Of a stretch of 30,403 bases of DNA, positions 17,505 through 22,318 are shown in pieces (position 1 is the first letter of the stretch; each line of letters opens with the position of its first letter). The position numbers were made by a program, and so were the translations under genes. The notes under the pieces were generated by a model that saw only the letters and a program-made list of their open reading frames with translations, did no database searches and was not told where the DNA came from. The stretch comes from a virus, in the IMG/VR virus record IMGVR_UViG_3300030106_002269, positions 1 through 30,403 of that record; one strand, written 5' to 3'.

Positions 17505-17895
17505 CGTCAAAGTCCTCAAAAGTTGATGGTTGTTCCTTTTCCTGCGGTTGCTGTTTAACTGGGGAATCTTGTCTCTTTCCCCCCAAATCCTGTAAATCTC
17601 TAATAACTATCTGGGTAGAATACTTCTTAACACCAGTGGTTTTGTCTGTATAACTTGATGTTTGCAGACTACCTTCAATGTAAACTGGCGCACCCTTCTT
17701 CAAGTAGGGTTTAATAAAGTTATCCACTAAGTCCCCAAATGCCACGCACTTATGGTACTCGGAGACTTTCTCTCCCTTCTTAACATCGTTGGTGGCTACA
17801 GTTATGTTGGCTACTGGCAGTTCTTTTGCCGTGTATCTAATCTCTGGGTCTTGGCAGACGTTACCGATAAGCAATACTTTATTTACACCTTTCAT
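17488..17895 (-). CDS. ssb: Single-stranded DNA-binding protein
   Basis: A 135-residue bacterial-type SSB. The OB fold (1-105) shows NKVLLIGNVCQDPEIRYTAK, VANITVATNDV, EYHKCVAFGDLVDNFIKPYL, KGAPVYIEGSLQTSSYTDK and the closing STQIVIRDLQ. A short Gln/Pro linker leads to the acidic tip FDDDIPF, the docking peptide for partner proteins. It coats ssDNA during replication and recombination. GGAGAATTAA precedes the ATG. It directly follows the probable annealing protein with no gap, the common phage pairing of an annealing protein with its SSB. Confidence 0.95.
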   Translation of the reverse strand: MKGVNKVLLIGNVCQDPEIRYTAKELPVANITVATNDVKKGEKVSEYHKCVAFGDLVDNFIKPYLKKGAPVYIEGSLQTSSYTDKTTGVKKYSTQIVIRDLQDLGGKRQDSPVKQQPQEKEQPSTFEDFDDDIPF

Positions 17896-18501
17896 TTAAT
17901 TCTCCTTAGATTCTCTAAATTCTGAAGTCTTCATTATTCTCAGTTCTTCTGTTTCAAATATCCCACCCTTAGAAGGAGCTAACCATAAAGCTCTCTGGTC
18001 TACCTCTTCTAAAGAATACCAAGCCCTTGCTGCATCTCCCATGCTGTACGTATCAACAGCAACATTAAGCCCTGACTTGATTGCAACAACATCATCAAAC
18101 AGCCTTCTAGCTGCCTCTGAGCAAGCCAAGACTTTAGCTATAGCTTCATTAGCCTTCTGGTTAATAATTGCGTCAGACACTTCCTCTGCGCTTGCTATGG
18201 ACCCATCTATCCCTATGCCATAGTTACCCAAGCATCTGCCAATAGCTGATGTCTCACAGTTCTCTATGTGGCTAGTAGAATTTACCATTGAGGATGCGTC
18301 TGACTTATCCTCTTGAGCATGACCTGACGATAGGATACTGCCATCCTTGTCAGACAATGTGGCTTTCATAATCACTAGTGACTGGTCATCACTAATGCTT
18401 TGTATACTGGTGTCAATGTAGTATTCGTCATCAGCATCTCGAATAGACTTTACCCGTTCATTGACCATCACATAAGATTTACCTTTGATATTAACTGGCA
18501 T
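17896..18501 (-). CDS. Probable single-strand annealing (Erf/Sak-like) protein
   Basis: The start is placed at ATG 18501, seven bases after AAAGGAG, giving 201 residues. Notable segments are VMVNERVKSIRDADDEYYID, SLVIMKATLSDKDGSILSSG, and SMVNSTSHIENCETSAIGRC followed by LGNYGIGIDGSIASAEEVSD. An ETSAIGR-(A/C)-L motif followed by G-x-G and S-I-A-S-(A/R)-E-E-V is characteristic of a phage group related to Erf/Rad52-type annealing proteins. The position immediately before ssb supports a recombination role. I am confident of the conserved motif, less of the biochemical activity. Confidence 0.5.
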   Translation of the reverse strand: MPVNIKGKSYVMVNERVKSIRDADDEYYIDTSIQSISDDQSLVIMKATLSDKDGSILSSGHAQEDKSDASSMVNSTSHIENCETSAIGRCLGNYGIGIDGSIASAEEVSDAIINQKANEAIAKVLACSEAARRLFDDVVAIKSGLNVAVDTYSMGDAARAWYSLEEVDQRALWLAPSKGGIFETEELRIMKTSEFRESKEN

Positions 18502-18835
18502 TTGATTCTCCTTTAGTTCCAAATCTTTCTTCGTAAGTTTCCATTACCATCTTGGTAAAGATGTCACTTTGCAACAAGCTATTCCTAGCATACTTCTCTG
18601 CTTCAAATTCGTTCATGCCTTTGTCTAGCCCCTCCTGAAACTTGTTCTCCAGATAGGCTTCTGTTTCGTGATTGCTCATTCGCTTCTCCTTTAGTTCTCT
18701 TAATATAAAATTGGTTAGACCCCGCTTAACGCAGGTGCTACATAATTTGCTAGTAGCTAATGGTTCTCGCTCATCATAGAGCAGGTCGCAATTGATACAT
18801 CCTTCTTCGTTTAGTGAAGCTTTTACCTTTCCCAT
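18491..18835 (-). CDS. Small zinc-ribbon protein with an internal start
   Basis: The 114-residue frame has a CINCDLLYDEREPLATSKLC plus STC segment: two C-x2-C knuckles (C13, C16, C32, C35) suggesting a zinc ribbon. The remainder (53-114) is a helical acidic region. GAGGAGAATCAA precedes the first ATG. A second, even stronger ribosome binding site (AAAGGAG, 686-692 in the 18-kb region) precedes the in-frame ATG at 18679, so a separate 62-residue product (MSNHETEAYLENKFQEGLDK onward) is probably also made. It overlaps the annealing gene by 11 bases. Function unknown. Confidence 0.65.
   Translation of the reverse strand: MGKVKASLNEEGCINCDLLYDEREPLATSKLCSTCVKRGLTNFILRELKEKRMSNHETEAYLENKFQEGLDKGMNEFEAEKYARNSLLQSDIFTKMVMETYEERFGTKGESNAS
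18677..18692 (-). promoter_or_regulatory. Internal ribosome binding site and start
   Basis: On the minus strand CTAAAGGAGAAGCGAATG lies inside the zinc-ribbon gene. It is almost the same as the start cassette of the next gene (CTAAAGGAGAATCAAATG at 18499). This strongly suggests true initiation at ATG 18679, yielding the C-terminal 62 residues as a separate protein. Confidence 0.6.
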
Positions 18836-18890
18836 TTGATTCTCCTCGGTTTAATTTATAAAGATAATTATACATAAATAAATAAAAAAG

Positions 18891-19313
18891 TTAAAGGGAT
18901 AATTCTTCTCGTAAGTTTGCCAGTAAGCCTTTCAGCTTTTCTTTCGGCATCACCCTTTTGTCATCTGGCTTATCACTCAACAACAAGTGTTTGGGCCGAT
19001 TCTCAAAGCACATCTCTTTGAATTTGCCGAGTGTCAATTTTCCGACAAACCCTGTAGCCCTCTTGCTTCCTTCCATTAGAGCCTGATTGGACAAACCTCT
19101 GCATGAGTGCCGCCAAAATTCTGACGTTTGGCTACTAACACCATCATGCACTAGCTTTGATAGTTCCAGGGAAGCCCATACCTTTACCCATAGGGTCTTG
19201 GGTATCTCTCCAGTCGGTGCGTTAGTGTTCCAAGTATTGTCGGTACTCGTCAGCTCTTGAGACATCCCGTGCTTTGCTTGTATTTGTGTTACTAACTGCT
19301 TGCTCGATTTCAT
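18891..19313 (-). CDS. Replication protein P-like (probable helicase loader)
   Basis: The start is placed at ATG 19313, eight bases after GAGAGG, giving 140 residues. The ATG five codons earlier has no such site. The segment KTLWVKVWASLELSKLVHDG ... HSCRGLSNQALMEGSKRATG, FVGKLTLGKFKEMCFENRPK resembles lambda P-type proteins: a conserved W-x-x-x-(W/L) helix, then x-G-L, then LT-x-x-(K/E)-F-x-x-(L/M)-C. It overlaps the O-like gene by 92 bases, like the O-P pair of lambdoid phages. Similarity is only at motif level. A 55-base AT-rich gap follows it, with no clear terminator. Confidence 0.42.
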   Translation of the reverse strand: MKSSKQLVTQIQAKHGMSQELTSTDNTWNTNAPTGEIPKTLWVKVWASLELSKLVHDGVSSQTSEFWRHSCRGLSNQALMEGSKRATGFVGKLTLGKFKEMCFENRPKHLLLSDKPDDKRVMPKEKLKGLLANLREELSL

Positions 19314-19569
19314 CGTCAAACCTCTCATCTCTTATGTATCTGTTTAAATGTGGGAAGGGGGCAAAGAATTGTCCCGCCTGTTGAAGCCCTCGTTTAGCCT
19401 CTGCTTGGCTCTGATAGGCTCTTATAATTTCTTCGGCATCTTCTGTGTTTTCTATCATCTTGATCCACTCCGCGTAGGCATCCTTCTTGCTACCCTTCGC
19501 CCCCAGTTTAGCGTCAGCCATAGACCAGAATGTCTCAAAGTCTTGGCTGTATAGTGTTTTTCTTTTCAA
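19222..19569 (-). CDS. Replication protein O-like (initiator-type) small protein
   Basis: This 115-residue protein starts with TTG, supported by a textbook AAAGGAGAATACA spacing. It has the pattern YSQDFETFWSMADAKLGAKG-S-KKDAYAEW, then a helix, then FAPFPHLNRYIRDERFDDEI. The F-x-x-F-W ... K-x-x-A-x-x-x-(W/Y) and F-P-h-x-x-x-(Y/W)-(L/I)-R-x-x-R-(F/W) motifs are typical of phage replication proteins in the lambda O or DnaT-like region. It is the first gene after the guide-RNA array. The terminal array repeat runs straight into its ribosome binding site, so the two are almost certainly on one transcript. Confidence 0.45.
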   Translation of the reverse strand: MKRKTLYSQDFETFWSMADAKLGAKGSKKDAYAEWIKMIENTEDAEEIIRAYQSQAEAKRGLQQAGQFFAPFPHLNRYIRDERFDDEIEQAVSNTNTSKARDVSRADEYRQYLEH

Positions 19570-19580
19570 TGTATTCTCCT

Positions 19581-19913
19581 TTAATCGTTAGACCAAGTTG
19601 GTTGTCTTGCCTTAAATGACTCGCTTTCGCTTGTTGGTTGTCTGCTATTTTTTGACTCGTTCCTTACTAATGGTTGTCTCCGCAAGAATGACTCGTTTTC
19701 TAAGTTTGGTTGTCTAAATTCCAATGACTCGCTAGGGTAGCTTGGTTGTCTTATTTCGTATGACTCGTTACAATCCGATGGTTGTCTTCTTTCAGTTGAC
19801 TCATTACAATTGAATGGTTGTCTCCCGCCCTCTGACTCGTTTCTTGGTCATGGTTGTCTCCACACGAATGACTCGTTTTTGTATTTTGGTTGTCTAGTGA
19901 GCAATGACCCAAT
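19581..19913 (-). repeat. TIGR array: alternating 9-base repeats with 9-base spacers
   Basis: Read on the minus strand, the unit is AACGAGTCA-N9-AGACAACCA-N9, period exactly 36. There are nine identical copies of AGACAACCA. There are ten phase-keeping copies of the second repeat: five AACGAGTCA, two AGCGAGTCA, one AATGAGTCA, and degenerate ends ATTGGGTCA (19905) and AACGATTAA (19581). The 18 spacers are all 9 bases and different, e.g. TTGCTCACT, AAATACAAA, TTCGTGTGG, TGACCAAGA, GAGGGCGGG. Repeat cores GTC and GAC can pair. The dual-repeat, dual-spacer 36-base unit next to a Nop-domain protein is the reported plan of TIGR arrays, processed to 36-nt guide RNAs. The array begins three bases after the tas stop and ends at the ribosome binding site of the next gene. 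Transcription strand is inferred from the operon. Confidence 0.92.
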
Positions 19914-19916
19914 TAC

Positions 19917-20783
19917 TTAGGCAGCTTTGCCATGCACCTTGCCTAGCTTTGCCTCGCTATAGGTTGGAGCAACAGGCAAGCCCTCTATCCTGCGCCACTC
20001 GTTATAGAGGTCTATCAGGAATATCTTAATCATGTAACGCACCGCCATGTTGTGTCTGTGTCCTTTAGACTTCTCTTTATGAGCGTCCATGTTCTCAATA
20101 CGGTGCTTGTAATCGTCATAAACTTGGCGGTACTTACACTTATCAGCAGGTTGTTTAATAAAACTACTACCCAAAACACCTACTAATTTGGTCTTCAAAA
20201 ACGGATTAAAAGTAATACCCTTCTTGGTTTTAATCTCTCCATCAGCATCCGTATATTGTGAATCCTCTAGATGTTCCTTCCTTCTGCTACGCCCCTGACC
20301 ATCACTTGCTACATCTAGCCCTGCATACTTGTGTAGACTAGAAGGATACTCGGCTTGAGTAATATCAATCTCACTAATAATTACCCCTGCCATCGCAGGG
20401 CCGACACCCCTAATCCCTGCAAGAAATTCATTATAAATCGGGTAGTCCTTGAGGATGTTCCCCAGTCTACGGAAGTGAGAGTTCTCTTGCTGCTCTAGCT
20501 CCAGGTAGTTATCCACCAAGCATAGCTCTGTGTAGTCGCTAATAACCTCGTCACCTTCAAATGTGGCTTGTCTTGGGAATGTGGCTACACCCTCTGTTAA
20601 CAGCTTGTGAGACCTTCTGAGGTTCTCTAGGAGCTTCTGCCCATCCTTATCAATGGTATCCTCCTTCTCACTAGGAGCTTGCCCTAGCTTGGCTTTGAAG
20701 TTGCCTACCAGTCGGTTGCCAGTTTGGATACGATTCTTTTGAATGTCATATGCTCCACGCACGATTGTTTTTAAATTGCTCAT
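19917..20783 (-). CDS. tasA: TasA-like Nop-domain guide-RNA-binding protein
   Basis: This 288-residue protein resembles the C-terminal part of IS110 transposases (Transposase_20) and the Nop domain of box C/D RNPs. A helical N-terminal region (1-115) contains a Tyr/Glu-rich coiled segment (84-106). A helix-hairpin-helix-like FLAGIRGVGPAMAGVIISEI (120-139) follows, then LHKYAGLDV (150-158), FNPFLKTKLVGVLGSSFIK (192-210) and HRHNMAVRYMIKIFLIDLY (242-260) plus NEWRR. The DEDD RuvC domain of IS110 and TasR is absent, and no HNH motif is seen, so it belongs with nuclease-less TasA. It would bind guide RNAs from the adjacent array and direct sequence-specific DNA binding rather than cutting. Its ATG overlaps the preceding stop. 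Annotation pipelines would probably call it an IS110 transposase. Confidence 0.85.
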   Translation of the reverse strand: MSNLKTIVRGAYDIQKNRIQTGNRLVGNFKAKLGQAPSEKEDTIDKDGQKLLENLRRSHKLLTEGVATFPRQATFEGDEVISDYTELCLVDNYLELEQQENSHFRRLGNILKDYPIYNEFLAGIRGVGPAMAGVIISEIDITQAEYPSSLHKYAGLDVASDGQGRSRRKEHLEDSQYTDADGEIKTKKGITFNPFLKTKLVGVLGSSFIKQPADKCKYRQVYDDYKHRIENMDAHKEKSKGHRHNMAVRYMIKIFLIDLYNEWRRIEGLPVAPTYSEAKLGKVHGKAA

Positions 20784-21079
20784 TTGCTTTCCCCCTTCTT
20801 AGCTTTTGGCTTTAACTGGGGGTCACTGTGTAGTAATAAATCAGCGTAATACCCACTATCTTTGGGCTTATCAAAGCCCATCAGGTAGGTAATTGCACAC
20901 AATAAATCCTGCAATGCGTCAAGATGTTCGACTCTTGGACCGTGAAATATTTCTTGTCCAATATCACTTAAATAATCATTGAGCATATTGACTTGACGCA
21001 ATATCATTTCTGGGCGTTGACGCTGCACGTTGTGTTCAATCAAAAGTTTGTGCGTATTTTCTATATCTCTTATGTTCAT
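20780..21079 (-). CDS. 99-residue protein coupled to tasA
   Basis: The ATG at 21079 follows AAGGAG by six bases. The protein appears all-helical: an N-terminal NIRDIENTHKLLIEHNVQRQ stretch, a central MLNDYLSDIGQEIF, a second helix DALQDLLCAITYLMGF, and a basic tail (KPKAKKGESK). I recognise no family. Its stop overlaps the tasA start (ATGA), so it is translationally coupled to tasA and could be a partner or simply a neighbour. Confidence 0.65.
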   Translation of the reverse strand: MNIRDIENTHKLLIEHNVQRQRPEMILRQVNMLNDYLSDIGQEIFHGPRVEHLDALQDLLCAITYLMGFDKPKDSGYYADLLLHSDPQLKPKAKKGESK

Positions 21080-21089
21080 ATCATTCTCC

Positions 21090-21317
21090 TTAAATATTTT
21101 TATTAACTTTATCTATTTCAAAATCGTACCACTGCCAGATTTCCTCTTTGTTTTTCTCCCAGTCGTTAGGAAACATTCCCTCCATCCTTTGATTAGCTCC
21201 TTCATGCCCGTGCTCCCTTACAAACAAAAGATAGTTGGACTTCATGTTTGCCAATATCATATCGTCAAGTAATTTTCTCGCCGGACGTAAATCGAATACT
21301 TCTTTTGGTATCATCAT
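21090..21317 (-). CDS. 75-residue hypothetical, first gene of the tas operon
   Basis: The start ATG 21317 follows AAAGGAG by seven bases. The protein is acidic and Trp-rich at its end (NDWEKNKEEIWQWYDFEIDK). It has an Arg/Asp helix early (FDLRPARKLLDDMILANMKS) and a His/Gly-containing REHGHEGANQRMEGMFP. No family is recognised. It heads the transcription unit that leads into tasA and the array, behind a candidate promoter and a hairpin at the ribosome binding site. Confidence 0.62.
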   Translation of the reverse strand: MMIPKEVFDLRPARKLLDDMILANMKSNYLLFVREHGHEGANQRMEGMFPNDWEKNKEEIWQWYDFEIDKVNKNI

Positions 21318-21328
21318 TTCATTCTCCT

Positions 21329-21355
21329 TTGGTTGTGCACATCCTTGTGCGCCAA
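21329..21355 (-). promoter_or_regulatory. Hairpin abutting the first ribosome binding site of the tas operon
   Basis: GCACA (21337-21341) and TGTGC (21346-21350) pair around a 4-base loop. TTGG (21329-21332) and CCAA (21352-21355) can extend the stem across an asymmetric internal loop. On the minus-strand mRNA the stem ends directly at the AAAGGAG of the 75-residue gene, so it could control ribosome access or be a protein-binding site. Confidence 0.35.
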
Positions 21356-21405
21356 ACTCCTCTCTAATTGTGTAATTGAAGTCTAATTAATTAATTAAAA
21401 TATAT

Positions 21406-21434
21406 ATATTACAATACTAATATTAATAAGTAAA
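21406..21434 (-). promoter_or_regulatory. Candidate sigma-70 promoter for the tas operon
   Basis: On the minus strand, TTTACT (21434-21429) is separated by 17 bases from TAATAT (21411-21406). Each box matches the consensus at 4 of 6 positions, in a very AT-rich gap between two genes. Transcription would start near 21399 and run through the 75-residue gene, the 99-residue gene, tasA, the array and the replication genes. Confidence 0.35.
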
Positions 21435-21458
21435 ACTGTTTATTTATACAGTGGTTTA
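21431..21458 (-). terminator. Weak terminator-like hairpin
   Basis: ACTGT (21435-21439) pairs with ACAGT (21448-21452) around an 8-base loop. Flanking TAAA and TTTA extend it with a two-base bulge. On the minus strand it overlaps the stop of the winged-helix gene and is followed by TTTTACTTATT. It may partly separate the upstream genes from the tas unit. Confidence 0.28.
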
Positions 21459-21848
21459 GATTATGGTTAGTTGAACATCAACATTTTTATTACTTCTTTT
21501 GTCTATTACTTCATCTCCGTAAAGTTCAAGTTTTCCTTCCCATTCTTTAGTTCTCATGACTCTACTTCTGTCCCTCTTATCTCCCAGGTAAAAGATTAAT
21601 CCCTCTGTCTCTAGGTCTTTTGGTCTGCCAGATATCGTTCCTCCAGTAACTCTCTTGCCAGTCATGCGTTCATATTTAACTTCTGCTTCCTTCGGTGTAA
21701 TGCCATTCCTCCCAGCCTCCTTAACCATCTCATAAACTATCTTTTTTAACTGGGCAGTATTTACAATGTGCGCTCCTATTGCTGAGGTCACTGGGTCACT
21801 GCTTCTGTATAATTTAAATGTATCTGTATCATCAAAATCATCTGACAT
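21456..21848 (-). CDS. Winged-helix DNA-binding protein
   Basis: The start is placed at ATG 21848, six bases after AGGAG, giving 130 residues; the frame is open further upstream but without a start signal. The core DPVTSAIGAHIVNTAQLKKI, VYEMVKEAGRNGITPKEAE, TISGRPKDLETEGLIFYLGD and KRDRSRVMRTKEW has the arrangement of a phage winged-helix domain. SDP-x-T-S near the start, a G-(I/L)-T-x-x-E helix, a recognition helix with S-x-R, and a wing before G-x-K-R are typical. Such proteins act in replication initiation or repression. A perfect 12-base palindrome lies just upstream and may be its operator. Confidence 0.6.
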   Translation of the reverse strand: MSDDFDDTDTFKLYRSSDPVTSAIGAHIVNTAQLKKIVYEMVKEAGRNGITPKEAEVKYERMTGKRVTGGTISGRPKDLETEGLIFYLGDKRDRSRVMRTKEWEGKLELYGDEVIDKRSNKNVDVQLTII

Positions 21849-21870
21849 AATTTTCTCCTGTAGTTTCAGT

Positions 21871-21882
21871 AAGTTATAACTT
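21871..21882. promoter_or_regulatory. Perfect 12-base palindrome, candidate operator
   Basis: AAGTTATAACTT is fully self-complementary and lies 23 bases before the winged-helix start codon, in a non-coding leader. Such sites commonly bind dimeric regulators. Autoregulation by the adjacent winged-helix protein is an inference. Confidence 0.35.
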
Positions 21883-22029
21883 CCCCTTTTTCCCCCTTGA
21901 AGATAATCCTTTTCTCCAAGTCTGTTTTCACAGTAATACACACAAAATGTGCATTAGGTACTCAATATTCCCCCGCCTTGCGGCCACTCTCCAGAGCGAA
22001 TCGATCCTGAATACATCAGGCTTCAAGGG

Positions 22030-22069
22030 CCAAGTTGACAAGGGTCAGTCAGAGCTTGGATTTTTTATT
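22030..22069 (+). terminator. Terminator-like hairpin with T-run
   Basis: CCAAG and CTTGG enclose a nested TGAC/GTCA hairpin and are followed by ATTTTTTATT on the plus strand. It would stop plus-strand transcription, although no plus-strand gene lies upstream of it here. Confidence 0.4.
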
Positions 22070-22143
22070 CGTTTAACGTCACATGGACTGGGTTTTGAGT
22101 TGTGATAGTCAAGCCCAATTAACACTATATGTAGTGGTAAGTC

Positions 22144-22174
22144 TTGACCAAGTGGGATAGAGGTAGGATATAAT
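22144..22174 (+). promoter_or_regulatory. Plus-strand promoter for the candidate small RNA
   Basis: TTGACC (22144-22149) and a consensus TATAAT (22169-22174) are separated by 19 bases, two longer than ideal. The predicted start, about 22181, falls at the 5' arm of the AAGTCGG/CCGACTT stem. Confidence 0.4.
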
Positions 22175-22180
22175 TCGGAT

Positions 22181-22318
22181 CAAGTCGGGTTGACTGATCT
22201 TTTCCCACTATTCTATCGGCTCACTTGGCGTTTGGTAGACGCACCGACTTATTCATGTAAGATAATTCTTTCTCTCGGAATTATCAACCCCTGACTAGGC
22301 CCAACGGATGGGCCTTTG
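22181..22318 (+). ncRNA. Candidate structured small RNA, about 135 bases
   Basis: It is bounded by the promoter at 22144-22174 and the terminator at 22297-22315. The RNA would start with AAGTCGG (22182-22188) pairing to CCGACTT (22244-22250). It encloses GCG-TTTGGTAGA-CGC, which looks like the D-arm of tRNA-Leu, and continues with the 8-bp hairpin at 22261-22285 and the terminator stem. It lies antisense to the surrounding early operon and ends before the next minus-strand gene. No T-arm (GGTTCGA type) is present, so it is not an intact tRNA. I do not recognise a known RNA family. Confidence 0.4.
22297..22318 (+). terminator. Rho-independent-type terminator
   Basis: AGGCCCA (22297-22303) pairs perfectly with TGGGCCT (22309-22315) around the loop ACGGA, followed by TTGTCATT. 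The stem is strong and GC-rich in an AT-rich setting; the T-tract is short. It would end a plus-strand RNA just before the convergent gene at 22319. Confidence 0.5.

Larger units (their letters stand above)
21942..22318. other. 377-base non-coding region dense with inverted repeats
   Basis: No convincing gene lies here. Perfect hairpins are CCGC-CTT-GCGG (21973-21983), CCTGA-ATACA-TCAGG (22006-22020), TGAC-AAGG-GTCA (22036-22047) nested in CCAAG/CTTGG (22030-22059), CACTA-TATG-TAGTG (22123-22136), and the 8-bp GATAATTC/GAATTATC (22261-22285). There is also a two-part stem CCAAGTG/CACTTGG (22148-22154 with 22222-22228) plus GATAGA/TCTATC (22156-22161 with 22212-22217), with an inner GATC-A-AGTC/GACT-GATC stem. 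An alternative AAGTCGG/CCGACTT pairing (22182-22188 with 22244-22250) competes with it. This is far more than expected by chance and suggests structured RNA or an origin-like DNA element. Confidence 0.75.

Noticed and set aside
19581-19913. Reading the array as CRISPR
   Set aside because: Repeats and spacers are only 9 bases, two different repeats alternate, and no cas gene is near; the pattern fits TIGR, not CRISPR.
19917-20783. Calling the protein an IS110-family transposase in an insertion sequence
   Set aside because: It lacks the N-terminal DEDD RuvC domain, has no flanking ends or target duplication that I can see, and is translationally coupled within the early operon.
21849-21941. 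Longer N-terminus for the winged-helix gene
   Set aside because: The in-frame extension has no ribosome binding site, while ATG 21848 follows AGGAG at ideal distance, and the extension would cover the palindrome.
22144-22154. Array spacer TGACCAAGA matching 8 of 9 bases at 22145-22152 (and the reverse complement of ACTTGGTCT nearby), suggesting self-targeting
   Set aside because: With 18 spacers of 9 bases, an 8/9 match somewhere in a few hundred bases is expected by chance.
22220-22318. An intact tRNA-Leu gene
   Set aside because: Only a D-arm-like piece is present; there is no 7-base anticodon loop on a 5-bp stem, no T-arm and no CCA-side acceptor pairing.
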